Positions 12,601 through 24,225 of a stretch of 64,000 nt of DNA are shown here, piece by piece. A program made the position numbers and the translations under genes. The stretch comes from Reticulitermes lucifugus. Lineage: Eukaryota; Arthropoda; Insecta; Blattodea; Rhinotermitidae. The stretch is from assembly GCA_026260175.1 (NCBI GenBank), contig JAKCWW010001902.1, positions 1 through 64,000 on the forward strand. Direction: 5' to 3'. Under the pieces are notes generated by a model. It ran no database searches. It was not told where the DNA came from and saw only the letters and a list, made by a program, of their open reading frames with translations. Numbering within the stretch: position 1 is the first letter of the stretch; each line of letters opens with the position of its first letter.

Positions 12601-15600
12601 TTACATCATATTTATGTTCAGTTTCCGTTGTATCATCTGTATTTAATGCATATGTTTTGCAAGTTGGCTGTACGCATGTGATCAGATCATTGGTTACTGA
12701 ACATTTTTATTACTGTTAGTTCCAGCCGGGTGCCTTTTGAATAACAAACTTGCGTGACTATTAACCCACTGGATTTAGCCACCTATAAACTCCCAGAAGT
12801 CATGTATATGAAGTATGTCGCAGACAATGTACCATGTCCATCAAAATTACAGTATAATTTTCAGATTATGCCTGTAAAAAATAAGTATGGCATATTTAAT
12901 ATAATGCCATGTAACCTTTATTTGTCATTGGTTCACAGTCTTTCAATCACACTGAATGGTGTTATATTATATGTCTGTACGGTGTGTACAGTAGTAAACT
13001 TCAAGTTGCACACATAGCCGCATTTTGCTGCACATGGTTGAAGTGCTTTCATACTGTATTTATGTGTCTTCTTTCATATACATTCAGAACAATACATGAC
13101 CTCAAAAGGTGCACATAACTTCATCAGTTGACAGACTTTCTTGTACATTTTTGAAATTTCATATTGAGGTGGTTGGTCATATTTTATACAAAGGGTTGAC
13201 CCCTAGGTATTTGGGTATCAGTCTTATGTTCAGTATGGTAAGAATTGCCTGAAATTGCGCCCAAGACATTCTAATCAATTTCACATGTGTTTTCAAGGTA
13301 ATTGGTAGTTTACTCCTGTAATCTCATAGCAGCTGTGTTTGCATGACACACATTATTTGTGTATGATCTAGGAAATAGCAGTTTTATTTCTGTACACTGG
13401 TTTTCTTTTGCGAATAAGCAGCGTTAGACTTCAGAGGATCTTCTTGTTTTGCCATATTGATTTGCTTTTCTGTATAAAAGTCAGTCTTTGAATCAGTTCA
13501 GGAACTTCGCCCTTGAGGGAGATGTAGGATGGGGTTTATTCCTGGAAGCCCCCAAAATTTAGATATGTTTATTGTCACAATAGTCTAATTGCTTTGCAAT
13601 ACTACATGTCTCTCTGATGTTGCGGTTACACTGGAGTCGTTCTTGGTCAGTACCACTGTTGGTAGATCAGTATTCAAAACCTCTACTAATTTTGTCCCTG
13701 CCCCATCTTTATACTGATCTGCATCCAAATTGCTGATTATTTTAGTTATTTTAATGTCATCATTTACACTCCCAGATTTTCAGAGTTCAGTATGTATTTG
13801 TGTCTGGTTAGTCCATCTTGTACTGACTGTACGTGTTATTTAGTTTTAATGATTCAGATGCTCACAGTAAAATTTATATTCAGATCGGGATGTGTATCCT
13901 GCTAACCATACTCTTGATCTTGTTTGTAAGGGTAACATGGGTAAGACAAAGCATGTGATACATACTTGCTTCACACACAAAGCAATTACTGTGATTTGCT
14001 TGATGTACTCGTATGACTTCGCAGTGATGTAAGATAGAGACTGCAAGGAGATTCTTAAAATCAAGATTGTTCTGGTACAATTGCTAGCATCTGCTGAATG
14101 AGATTGATAGTACTAATACAACAGCCATGATCAAAGTATTATTATCCATTTTGGTATCCTCTCATGCCAACTTGTTCTCCTGCCTTCAAATTTTTGGACT
14201 GTAGTTCATTGTGCGTTTCTTATGTCCCTTCTGTGTACTTGTCAGCAACATAATGATCATCCTTGAATTGATCACCCTAATAATGTTAGATGGAGAGTAC
14301 AAATTATAAAACTGCTTCCATTGACCTGATTCTTCTGAAATAGCTTCAGTTCGTATCATAAACAAAATGAAGATATTTTAGAAGAACTGAAGCTTCAGTC
14401 AGTCATACAGTGTATTTAGATATACCCTGTTGGTGCCAAACATTATGTATTTGTAACATGCGGTTTGATGCTCAAAATGCTGTAAATTTTTACTAGACTA
14501 TATGGCATTATGTCTCAGAAGAAGATAAGCCACAGGTGCTGTTACATTGTTCAAAATCAAGAGGCATGTGTGGGAGAATTGACAAATGTACAGTATATTT
14601 TAATTGGAAACATGAAGCGAATTGACACTTTTGATACACAGGCAAAGGTGGGAGGATAATTTTGAAGTGTTGCATATTCCATGTATTCGTAATTCAGTGT
14701 TTATTAACCACCAACAAAATTCACTTATCAGGTAAATACAGATACGTATTATTTTATATCATACATTCTCCAATATGTTTAAGTTCTAACTGAACTGTCA
14801 ACAGGGAGATTACATTGAACCTGGTCTACTTGTACTGAATACCATAAGAACTTGCATTTGATGTGATGTATGATATACATAACCTAGATGAATGCATGTG
14901 CAAGTACAGATCTTGGATGCGTGACTTTCCTTGAAATTGTAATCTCCCTGATGGTGTTTCAGTTAGAACTGAAACATGTTGGAGAATGTATGATATAAAA
15001 CAATTGGTATCTTCATGTACCTGATAAGTGTGTTTTGTTGGTGCAGGATAATATTGAACTGGATCATTAAGAAATAGTGTGAGAGGGTATTGATGGAATT
15101 CATCTGGCTCATCATAATAGGTCATGGCAATAAACCTTTGAGTTCTATTGAAGGCAGGTAATTTGGCCATCTGAGTGACTGTTAGCTTCTCAGAAGGGAC
15201 TCTGCTGCATAACAGTTAGTATACTGCAGTGCAGATAAAACCCAGCAGTGTAGATGTTCACAGTCAGTGTCATCATAACTGAATTTAACAACATAAATGC
15301 TACATTAGTTTGTATGTTTTGAGCAATTACTCTGTTATTTATTTTCTACCTTTCTCTCTTTTACTGCCACAGAAGTGTAAATGTAGGCAGAATATGATTT
15401 CATGCAATTTTAATTCATTTTTCCTTCTCTTTAAATAAATTAAGACTCTGGAGTCATCTCCCTTTGTTATACTAGAAGAGAGAATTGAAGCTGCTGATTC
15501 ACTGCCTGTGTCAGTGGGTTGATACTAATTTTTATTTCTTTACAGCATATGAAACATCACTGCAGGAAGGCCTTCATTTTGAGAAGAGAACATTCCATGG

Positions 15601-18600
15601 TACATTTGCTACTGTAAGTTTGTTTCTGTGCTTGTATTTTTGCTGTTGTTTGGTTTTAAAAGAATGTACAGTACAAGTTTATCTGAGACAACTGGCAAAT
15701 AGGGAGTGCTAAAATGTAAAGCTATCCCTATACAGGCCTTTGGAGTTCCAGGAGGTTGAGGCTCTGAGATTTCCAGACATTCGGCACATGAAGGTGGTAA
15801 GGCCCTGCGCACCGGCTGCATTTACTCCCCAGGAAATATTCCTGGGCCATAGTATGGCTGGAAGGATTAAGTCAATGAAAAATTCCAGTGACACTGTCGG
15901 GAATCAAACCCGTGACCTTCTGGCTTGTAACACAGTGCCTCAACCACCTGCGCCACTGCGTGTCCTGAATGGGGAGTGCTGCTAGATCAATTTGGTTGGT
16001 GCATGCTTGTAACAAACGATGTCACCAATTCTCAAGTCTTCCATACTTGTAACGCATGATGTCACTAACACTGTCCAGTCCTAAAATGAATTTTACAAAA
16101 GAAGGGTCTTCTTTAAGATATTATCCAACACTTCAGTTTAGTATTAGATTTTGAACTTCTTTTTTTCTGTTACCGGGGAGTCTGATAATGATATTTTGCT
16201 GCTGTAATGAGCCATTTTTGCCTTCCCCATGTAAACATGTGTTGTATCTGACTGGGACCCAGAATTACCTTTTGTAGCAAGGAAGTAGTCTCTCCCTTGC
16301 AGAGGTTTGTGTGACTGGTGTCTGTTTTAATTTAGTTAACAGATAAGCACAAGAAAGATCTGCTGGTAGAATAGAAATAGATTGCATCTTTTACTTATTT
16401 AAACTGTTGTGTTACATGTTGTGTAAATTACCAGTGCTTGAACTGCTTGAAACTTGGACAGTATTCAAGGAATGTGGTACTGTGGGAGTACAATTTTGCC
16501 TAGGAAGACAGCATCAGTTGACTAATATCTACATAAAAGCATTTAATGGCTTGCCTTATATTGGCCATACAATCTTCAAGTCCATATTGTCACTTTTCAT
16601 ACATCTTTAGTGACAGTCACTGCATGCCTCAGAATCATTGCATTCACATTCACTATTACTGTCAGGTGTGTTATAATGCTGTAACATCTGAAATAACCAT
16701 GACGCCCCCCCCCCCTAATTTTCCCTGTCAGTCAGCCTTTGTTACCAGTGACATTGAGTCTTTGGTAACTTGTAATAATTTGTGGAGGTTCATGTCTACT
16801 GTGGCGTTTCCAAGCACAAGTCTCCTCACTTTGCCCACGTAAACTAGTTAGACAATCATGTAACTGTGATGAGTTCTGTTGATTCAAATGATGGTCGTCT
16901 TTGGGTTTATATAACATGTAGTGATTAAATGTTGCAATGTTTCAATTATACAGGAACTTATTATATAAACAACACATTTTCTTCCACACGCTCACTTCAG
17001 CATCAACTTCAAGCCAATCAGTCACCTTGAAGATGGAATCAGTATTCAATATAATCTTCTCGGGCACACAGCCGCGTCAACTCATTTGAATAGAACGTTT
17101 CGGGGACTAGCTCCGTCCCCATCCTCAGTTTTGCCTGAGGATGGGGACGGAGCTAGNNNNNNNNNNNNNNNNNNNNNNNNNNNNNNNNNNNNNNNNNNNN
17201 NNNNNNGCGGTTGTGCGCCCGAGAAGACTATATTGAATCATGTCGCCGCGAAAGTTTTAAAACTTATATGGAAGCAGTATGTTCCTCCGAAACATTGGAA
17301 GATTTAATCTCTGCATGGTGTAATAACATAAAATAAAATGTGACCACTTTTTGGGCAATTGCCATGAAAACGTGAAAAGTTACTAGTTTTGCAGATCTTT
17401 TTGTTGGGCTTAAGTGTCAAAATTAGCTGGTGTAGGCAATTTTTGTGCATTGCCTTGTCACACACCACACTCTTGTTATATAGCCATGCAATCATGTTGG
17501 ATTGTACGGTGTAAGGTGACCGGTGGTTTGTCAAGCTGGAGACAGTGATGGGGAGCATTATGAAGGACAGTTACTGTTGTAGTGGAAAGCTGAGAATGAG
17601 TTTGTTGATTACCCACTTCTCAAAATCTGTCACATTCATTTGTCCATGGTAGTCTCCTGTTGCACTTCCAACCATATAAATGTATTGTGCAGTAGGAACA
17701 GATCCATTAATTCCCCAAACACGCAGCTTATAATTGTGTTTCCTGAGTGTATGTTGCTCTGGATCCCTGTGACTGTGACATTTTGCCAACATATGCAAAA
17801 AAAATGTTAAGTTTCTGTCTACCTATATCACATCAGCAAACATTTCTGAGTGTCCATTATCCCAATACCCCTTTATTTACCCAAGATATCTCAAACACCA
17901 GGCAGCAGTGTCTGCATTCTGTACCAAAAGTTTTTGCTTGAACTGACACTTTCTCCACTTAAAATCCTACTCTCTCTACAAAGCTCTCCAATGACTTCAT
18001 TGTATACTCTTTTTAATTATTGCTAACAACTTCGGTGTAGTTGGAATGTTCTTGTTATAGATGCAGAAATCCTGGACTATATTTCTGATAACACGCACCT
18101 GCCAGTACCAACAGTCATTTTTGTCTTGCTTTTTCGTCACGTCTGAGTGACATTTACTGTAATTTCTGTACCTACCTTCAAAGTGAATGTTTTGTGCCAT
18201 GTGGATGGGGGGTGGGGGCATAGTATTTCCACCCTACACAAACACACTCAGTATACATAGTACCCAGTTTCTTCTGGTGATGTCATCTACACAATACAGA
18301 AATCTCATTTCAACTGTTCGAGCACCCAGCATATGCAGAACTGATGTTAATCATAGCATAGCTACTCTCAGATGGGTTTAGACTTTATAAACCCTGCACT
18401 TGGGTTTCCCTCTTCCTCATCATGCTTCCTCACCTTGTAAGTTCTTTCTTGTCAGTCATGTGCATTATGCATTGCAGTGTGACTTGAAACTAAGGTCAAA
18501 TAGTGGCAGTTCATGGTTATGTAATACATTTCATAAATATTTCAGTTCTAATTTCTTTTATTTCTTGCAGGATGATCGTAAGGAAGGCATGACTGCATTT

Positions 18601-18636
18601 GTTGAGAAGCGTGCACCCAACTTTACCAACAACTAA
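3472..18636 (+). CDS. ECHS1: Enoyl-CoA hydratase, mitochondrial short chain (six exons, 5' exon missing)
   Basis: This enzyme hydrates trans-2-enoyl-CoA to 3-hydroxyacyl-CoA in mitochondrial beta-oxidation and branched-chain amino-acid breakdown. Exons: 3472-3672, 5301-5425, 9668-9872, 12388-12507, 15546-15613, 18571-18636. All junctions are GT-AG and every phase agrees. They give about 261 residues from [13 protein letters not shown] to [12 protein letters not shown] and a stop. Visible motifs are [14 protein letters not shown], the oxyanion-hole regions AFAAGADIKEM and NGYALGGGCE, and the two catalytic glutamates (E115 in GGGCEL, E135 in GQPEIAIG), 20 residues apart as in the crotonase family (E144/E164 of the mammalian precursor). 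Vertebrate ECHS1 is about 290 residues, so roughly 29 residues, the presequence exon, are missing. No exon encoding them was recognised in 1-3,471; it is probably upstream of the window. A candidate AATAAA lies at 19,470-19,475. The copy looks functional. Confidence 0.93.
5301..5425 (+). CDS. ECHS1: ECHS1 exon 3
   Basis: It encodes [32 protein letters not shown] and VIAAVNGYA. The acceptor is tataacacag and the donor gct|gtaag. It ends in phase 0 just before the GGGCE active-site loop. Confidence 0.92.
5745..6010 (+). mobile_element. SINE family B in ECHS1 intron
   Basis: This sense copy has a degenerate tRNA-like head ('agtgattaggctgtgga', 'gtggtttcatttctgg') followed by the family-B body. 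The body contains a perfect local inverted repeat, ggctgggatccacccagcc. It lies in the 4.2-kb intron between ECHS1 exons 3 and 4. Confidence 0.65.
6080..6260 (+). pseudogene. LINE reverse-transcriptase C-terminal tail, decayed
   Basis: It reads [20 protein letters not shown] then WVLVNQVMK, matching the 'W..LA.DR..W..LVN.VMN' end of an insect LINE polyprotein. KAGN follows a stop. The rest of the element is absent. Confidence 0.55.
6411..6549. repeat. ~30-bp minisatellite
   Basis: Alternating units built on 'gtttaaatgtagatcaatacaag' and 'gtagtatcagtacaag' repeat four to five times. It lies in an ECHS1 intron and is non-coding. Confidence 0.75.
6905..9660. other. ECHS1 intron sequence, mostly unrecognised
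   Basis: No conserved coding segment was recognised on either strand. A degenerate tRNA-like SINE head lies on the minus strand at about 8,540-8,605 (cagttgagtggttag...). The stretch 8,200-8,400 loosely resembles 25,085-25,300, suggesting an old shared repeat. Short open frames here have no family signal. Confidence 0.4.
9668..9872 (+). CDS. ECHS1: ECHS1 exon 4, catalytic
   Basis: It begins [17 protein letters not shown] and continues [19 protein letters not shown] to [10 protein letters not shown]. Both catalytic glutamates sit here. The acceptor is ttttcag and the donor gcag|gtagat; it ends after one base of a Gly codon. Confidence 0.94.
9945..10150 (+). mobile_element. SINE family B, degenerate
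   Basis: The sense body words 'cctccatctagtgttgcagttaag', 'gagctatacctc' and 'atgccttcat' match other plus-strand copies. The head is weak (aaaagtttgaattt in place of the B box). Confidence 0.5.
10151..12387. other. ECHS1 intron, nothing recognised
   Basis: AT-rich intron sequence. I see no exon-like segment with family similarity, no RNA gene and no terminal repeats. Small open frames on both strands appear random. Confidence 0.4.
12388..12507 (+). CDS. ECHS1: ECHS1 exon 5
   Basis: It encodes [39 protein letters not shown]. The acceptor is tttgtag and the donor acag|gtatgt. It is too short to stand out as an open frame but reads cleanly between splice sites. Confidence 0.92.
12508..14700. 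other. ECHS1 intron, nothing recognised
   Basis: AT-rich intron with no recognisable domain, tRNA-like head or inverted terminal repeats until the foldback element begins at 14,708. Confidence 0.4.
14708..15044. mobile_element. Foldback element with ~106-bp arms
   Basis: The left arm (14,708-14,813) and right arm (14,939-15,044) are reverse complements over nearly their whole length. Shared words include catacattctccaa, ttctaactgaac, gggagattac and cttatcagg. A ~125-bp spacer separates them and no transposase is present. It is a MITE or foldback of unknown superfamily within an ECHS1 intron. Confidence 0.75.
15546..15613 (+). CDS. ECHS1: ECHS1 exon 6
   Basis: It encodes [19 protein letters not shown] then TFAT. 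The acceptor is tttacag and the donor act|gtaag. This is the C-terminal helix region that packs in the hexamer in the family. Confidence 0.9.
15735..15966 (-). mobile_element. tRNA-headed SINE, family A, full copy
   Basis: On the minus strand the head reads gtggcgcaggtggttgagg (A box) then aaggtcacgggtttgattcc (B box), followed by the body with ccaggaaatattcctgg. It matches the copy at 200-362. It lies about 120 bp downstream of ECHS1 exon 6. Confidence 0.8.
17043..17237. repeat. Long inverted repeat, possible Penelope-like terminus
   Basis: Left attcaatataatcttctcgg (about 17,043-17,075) is matched in reverse by ccgagaagactatattgaat on the right (about 17,207-17,237). An inner pair, ctagctccgtccccatcctc versus gaggatggggacggagctag, has only a short spacer. 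CTGAGGA...GGGGAC...GTCCCC...GAAACG on the minus strand (17,092-17,128) has the hammerhead-like layout. A 50-N gap falls on the axis of symmetry, so part of the palindrome could be an assembly effect. Confidence 0.6.
17157..17206. other. Assembly gap, 50 N
   Basis: A run of exactly 50 N interrupts the inverted repeat. The round size suggests a placeholder, so true length is unknown. Confidence 0.99.
18571..18636 (+). CDS. ECHS1: ECHS1 last exon
   Basis: It encodes [18 protein letters not shown] then TNN and a TAA stop at 18,634-18,636. The [14 protein letters not shown] ending is the conserved ECHS1 C-terminus. The acceptor is tttcttgcag. Confidence 0.93.
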   Translation, partial: DDRKEGMTAFVEKRAPNFTNN

Positions 18637-18839
18637 AGTGTGGAGTTTGTTTGAAAATGAGTTGTTCGGAACATCAAAGTTGGTAAGTGTGAGAGTGAAG
18701 TAAATTCATTATTGAATTGATCTATGACTTTTTAAAGTTTTTGTGGAAAATAATCAGCTTAAGTGGTCTTCTGCATCATGGTTGAGATCAAATTTTTTTG
18801 AAGGTTTTTTGTGTCTTCACCATGCCTGGTGATGCATGA

Positions 18840-18905
18840 CATTGATGCAGATGATGAAGATAGAAAAAGTCTCCAAAACACTGGCTTTTAGCTCAGCCAC
18901 AATGC
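18840..18905 (+). repeat. Degenerate repeat with stem-loop and AAAAC motif
   Basis: The sequence gatgatgaagatagaaaaag followed by tctccaaaacactgg looks like a decayed copy of the architecture seen at 2,595 and 43,662 (GATGA, stem-loop, GAAAC). It lies about 200 bp past the ECHS1 stop and may be in the 3' UTR. Confidence 0.35.
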
Positions 18906-19503
18906 TGACAAGGTTTTCATAGTTAGGAGATATTCAATATGAAATTTCAACACTGAAACGAATTTCAGAAGATAAACCTTTTATGGGCAAGACAACTAAT
19001 GTTTCAATTCCTAGCAGGAGACGGAAATGTTTGTCTTTGCCACCACACTGATCATTCTATCAAATGGGGACTGTGAGCTCCTGGGGGTAAACCAGCTGGA
19101 TCATAAGCCTCACCACTTACCTCCATCCTGTATGAAAACTAAGAATGTGTGGAGCTTTACATCACCCCCCCCCCATACATCTTCATGTTGTGTTGCTTAG
19201 GCATAGTGACACTGATGTGTTGTACCTTATGAAGTACTGTGGTTCTAAAATGTTTCAGATTTCCTCGTGAAATGCATATATGTTTAAATTCACCATTACT
19301 GCCCCTAAATTCTGTCCTCTTAGCCTGCATTCTGAAGAGGTTTTTAATGTACTGTCTCTTAGAAGAAATTGCAGTATGTATCATGGATACAATTGCTTAT
19401 TTCTGCACTTTACTGTGACCAGATTATAAACAATCATAGAATTTTTAAGGAAGATGGGAGAAGTTTATAAATAAATCTGTAATAATATAAAGTAAATATT
19501 GTA

Positions 19504-21162
19504 CAGCAGACCCTCTTGTTCTTGGGTTTGGGCACCATGGTTCCACTTATTCAGAGAAGAATTATTGTGGCAACCCCCTGTGCATTATGGTACAAGTGCC
19601 TCACTCATTTACAGTTATGCTTGCTTAGAAGCATGGAGTAATACACAAGATGCCACGTCTACCCGCCTATCTGACTAAGTAGGTACCGTTTTTTTAGGTA
19701 TTGTGTCATATGAACTGTACTTCAACTATAAATTTTACAGTATTTAGAAATAATTGTTGCCTGTATGTTTTAATTATGTCTGGAAAGGGTTATGTATGTG
19801 CTGATGAAGAGCCTAAGGATAAAAGGAAAAGCAAAGTGAAGTTTCTGTTAGAGAATGTGGAGATGTCAGTTGCACCAGACAGGGGAATAAGCATTGCTGC
19901 AGTCTGCTGTCATTATGGTGTAAATGAATCAACACTTCATTTAATCAAGAAAGATGAAGACAAGATCAAGGGAAGTGTTACAGCCAGTGCTCCATTAAGC
20001 ATTAATATTTCTTGTATAGTTGCAATGCCTTCCTTGAAAAGATAGAAAGGGCCCTCTTTGTGTGTGTGGCTGGAAGATATGATGTGGAAGTGGTTGTAAT
20101 TCAGTGGTTATGTGGTCAGGGAGAAGACCAAACCAGTAAAAGCTGGTTTTAAAATTGAAAGTCCAAGAATCTTAGCATTCAGGGTCCTCTTTGTCCTTCA
20201 GAATTCCCAAGGGCACCTTCAGGATCTTCGTCTTACCCTTCTGAATAACCAAGTTGAGAGTCTGTCCAACACCACCACCTCATTCCTGCAGCCACTCAAC
20301 CAGCAAATTATCACAACATTCCAGTGCTGTTACATTTTCCACACCTTTCACAGTATCTCAGATGCAAATGAGATCGAGAACTTTGTTAGTGCCAGTGAAT
20401 GCTGGAAATCCTAGAGCATAGCTGACTGCATTGTAAATGTAAACAAGCCATGGACAAGCTGAAGTTCATAACTGTGAATGGCTGCTTGAAGAAGCTGTGG
20501 CCTGAAGCAGTTGATGACTTTTGGGGATTCCACAATCAGCAGGACACAATAAGGAGCATCCTTGTGTTGGCCCATGTAGTTCCAGAATATCCCAGATTTG
20601 GAGGAGGCTGATATCCAGGAAGTTCTTGAATCTCATGCAGCTGAGTTAACACAGGAGGACCTTGAACATCTGACAGCACACAGGGAACCAGAAGGTGAAT
20701 CTTCTGACACTGTTGTGGACAGGCCTCAGCTGACTACCAGTGCTCTGAAGAAAGGACTCCAGGTGGTGGATGACTTAGTCCATAATTTCTTTGAGGTCAA
20801 CCATCTTATAGGTAGGTGCCTGAAACTGCAGCATGATATGGAGTTTGTCATGGTGCCTTAAAGAGAGGTGTGTAAGAACAGGCAGAGGGCAGAGCACTGA
20901 AAGCTCACCCGTTTGTGTGCTAACTCTTCTGTCCNTTCATCATGTACTCTATGTTGTTTGATTACCCAGACAACTTCCAGCCAGTAAGAACCCACACAAT
21001 TTTTTTTATGTTTATTAATCATTAATTTATGTATTATGTTTTACATTTTTGTGGTTTCATGGGCCCCTTTTTTGCCCATAAGGCCATAACTTTGCACATT
21101 GCAGTTTCATTGTTCATAGTATTTTCAAGAACGTAATGCCCATGAACACTGAGGGTTTGCTG
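19504..21162 (+). mobile_element. Tigger/pogo-like DNA transposon, dead
   Basis: Terminal inverted repeats (left cagcagaccctcttgttctt; right end in reverse cagcaaaccctcagtgttca) are bounded by TA at 19,502-19,503 and 21,163-21,164. Inside, 19,800-19,970 encodes a CENP-B-type N-terminal helix-turn-helix remnant (KRKSKVKFLLENVEM.. ISIAAVCCHYGVNESTL..IKK). About 20,450-20,860 encodes the C-terminal tail (KLKFITVNGCLKKLWPE, then ADIQEVLESHAAELTQEDLE). The central DDE domain is largely lost and frames are broken. It sits downstream of ECHS1 in the same orientation. Confidence 0.85.
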
Positions 21163-21929
21163 TAATTATGAATTTTGAATTGTAGCGAGTATATGGTGAT
21201 CAAATCACTGAAATGTCAGTACAATCAGTATTTTTCTTGCAATGCACTAATGAAAAATGACCTTTGGATGGGCTGTGCCATTGTCTAACCATTTTGCTTC
21301 TAGAATACAACTCACCTGTGATGACGCAGCCACGTGTCCAGCAGTCAGCGAACATTTGAATTATATGAATTGCTATGCTTCTGGTATTAGCCACAGTGAC
21401 TACTGACTTACTATGTACTGTAATTTGTATTCAGTTTGAAATTTCATATGATTTTTAGACTTCAGACATATTATTATTTTGCAGATTTTTCAGGCAGTTG
21501 TGAATAAGTGTGAGATATTAATTTCTGCTTTTACAGGTTGTTCAGAGTCTGCCGTCATACACAGCTTGAACAAATACAAGTATGAAAATAAACTGAACTA
21601 TCAAAGAATAAGCAACTTTCTTATTGCTTTGTATTATTTTGATAGACTGTTTGAAATGGAGATGTTTGTATAACTTTTAATTCTTGTATAAGTGTAACTA
21701 CTCATACTAATTTCATTGCTGATTTTATATTGCTAGAGCCATTGACCTTCCTGCATTTAGTCCTTTGATTGGTATGTGTGTGCATTAATGACATCTTCAA
21801 GTTAAGAAAAGACACACACTCAGAGGTATTTGGCTCATGTTTGTTGCCTTGTATATTACACTTAATCTTTTGAAATAAAAGTATTTTTGTGAATCAGCTA
21901 TTGGTTTACTTTGACAGTGGCAGAACATT

Positions 21930-22260
21930 AAGGTAGTGTTGCCATATATACATCACAGGAAAAGAGGACATTTCCCACTTATCAACCATAAAAAAAAGAG
22001 GACATATCAGCGGCAAGGGGGTTTCCAAATTTGGGCAAAAAAGAGGATGTATGGCGTCATTTGAATAGTACACTGAAATGTAAACAAGTATAAAAATTCT
22101 AGTCACCAATTTATTACAGCTACTACTATCAATACAGTAATACTAATAATATTACAGAATAATTTTGATAGGGTTGCCAGGTATCTGTTGCAATAAAAAG
22201 AGCACATTTTCCACTCACTGACCATCTCAAAGAGGACATCGGTGAAAAAGTACATAATCA
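21930..22260. repeat. Diverged direct duplicate segments
   Basis: Two stretches, about 21,934-22,060 and 22,165-22,260, share 'gttgcca..tat', 'aaaagaggacattt.ccact' and 'aagaggacat'. A further 'cgaaagaggacacgtcc' lies at 22,720. They look like copies of one old repeat placed side by side. Family not recognised. Confidence 0.45.
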
Positions 22261-22699
22261 AAATATTATTAAATAAATTTAGTATTGTCTTTGCAAGGAA
22301 AATATACAAAATTAAAAACAAAAATTAGATTTTTATACAATATACACAGTGTATAGTCTGTCACCAGTTCTGTAGTTTTCATTCTTATGTGTCGATTGAT
22401 TTTCTGTTGTATTCTGTTACACTCTGTTGTCGTGGGCAAGCTGATGTAATCACGCACAAAGAGTAAATGAGGCTCGAATATTGCGGAGTTTTATGAGACA
22501 TTCTGAAGGTTGATTGCTAAATCAAATGTTTCTATTTTTTTACTCGCATAGTGATAATGTAATGTTATAATTACGTATTTACTAAAAAGTAGTATAAATA
22601 TATTTTTGTATATTTTAGTGTAATTAAAATATAGAAAAGCTTTCAAAAGTAACAAACAGTAAAAAAAACCGTAAATTCCTACAAATTTAAGAAAGCCGC

Positions 22700-24225
22700 T
22701 TGGACAGAAATGTTTGGGTCGAAAGAGGACACGTCCAGGGAAAAGAGAACTATGATTACCGTAACTGACGAGGGATGTGGAGTGTTCTCGTTCTTACAGA
22801 GACGCAGTAGGTGGTACCTCGCACGGATTAGTTCCGTGACACTGCAATAATTTGTCTCATGTCATTCGTTTTAGAATGTTTGTTGAACAACAGACGATAC
22901 AACAGCTGAATTGGTAATGCCGTTGTAGGCCGCGTCCAGACTTTAGCAATAACAGCATGGGGTTCTGCTCGACCCGAGGTGTAGGTTCGGATAATACGGC
23001 GCGCATTCCGGCGAACGGGCTGCGCGCTGTGATCCACCAGTTGTTCGCTGCACCTGGTGGGAAGATGCTTGTGTAATTAGTTATATTTGGGATGGTTCGG
23101 ATCCCACAGGACATTTTTTCGTATAACTCTAAAGCCCAAAGTTACAACACCGTCCAGTCCTGCGAATCCCTGTTACGTTGCGGCACAATGCTCAAGTCTG
23201 GACGCAGCCTGAAACAAATGTCAGCGTACCCCACGAATCACGGAGGCCTCCAGCAACTGCAACTTTCCCACGCCCATTTCGCAAGGGCGTTCCTCCTACG
23301 CAACCATGCGACGCACGTTTTACACCCCAAGAGACCCATCCGAGCTCAGTTACACCCCCCTGAAAGGGGCGTGTGTTTTGTAGCTGCAATCCTTAGCACG
23401 ACATCAAGGCCCTCAACGGTGGGATATCCATTAGCCTAAGTACAATTCCGAGTTATCAACCCACCAATGCGTTTCGTACGCACGACTTGCTAGACTACTT
23501 ACCATCCATAAATGGCCTATTCGGACAAAGATGCATCGATTTACCCCACAGATCACATGGACGCCCAGAGCTTCTCTTGGTTGGCACACAGCACTACAGC
23601 CATGTATGATACGTGCCTACGGTGCTTCGGTTTAACCACGGATCATATAAATGATTCTGATTTCATCCACGACTTTTATGCTTACAGCCAGAGAGTCGCA
23701 TCTTGTCATGCAAAATGATGGGGTCTGTATGGAAGTGAAATGCATATATCTGCATTCTCTTGTGAAATGGGCAAAAGTGAAGCTTATTGCGAAATTAATT
23801 ACATGACTAGTAAATAACTTTTGATTGCACCGCTTGTGTTTGTGCTGGGCATGATCAGAAAACTATATACGGGCATGGTAATTAACCACAGTTAAACAGT
23901 TAACAGGCACCCACGTAGATAGCCCATGGTAGGACAGAGCACAGATTACTACTACAGTACAGGACAGAGTGTATGTGCGACCACAGATAAGATATCATGC
24001 GACTCTGTTATCGGCATTGATTAGAGGTTTTGGTGTTTTGTGGTAGTGAGTCACGTGCTGAAGTTTGGGACGACGAATAGAGACAGACAAGTGGAAAGTG
24101 CAGGGTGTGTGGAATTCGCAGGATTTCGAGGGCACAAGCGAGATGGCTGTGATTGAATGCTGATGTTTATGTCGCTAGATCCCTTAAAGTACGATAAATG
24201 TTTGATGTGAACGCGCAGAGGAATT
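22700..24225 (+). promoter_or_regulatory. CpG-rich 5' flank and putative 5' UTR of ClC-7
   Basis: CpG density rises sharply here compared with the AT-rich surroundings, for example in cggcgcgcattccggcgaac near 23,000, and falls again after the first ClC-7 exon. This is what an unmethylated promoter would look like in a CpG-depleted insect genome. The open frames in it (22,828-23,440) have no recognisable domain. An in-frame TGA at 24,208-24,210 closes the frame just upstream of the ATG. The transcription start is not identified. Confidence 0.45.

Noticed and set aside
15900-15966. Possible tRNA gene on the minus strand
   Set aside because: A and B boxes are present but the cloverleaf is incomplete and the sequence continues into a SINE body shared with 200-362. 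The same reasoning applies at 1,435, 35,722, 37,930 and 38,450.
17086-17307. Open frame across the 50-N gap
   Set aside because: It lies wholly in the inverted repeat and its middle is unknown; the palindrome explains it.
22828-23440. Several overlapping open frames on both strands in CpG-rich sequence
   Set aside because: GC-rich sequence lowers stop frequency; no domain or splice-consistent family similarity is seen. Treated as promoter flank.
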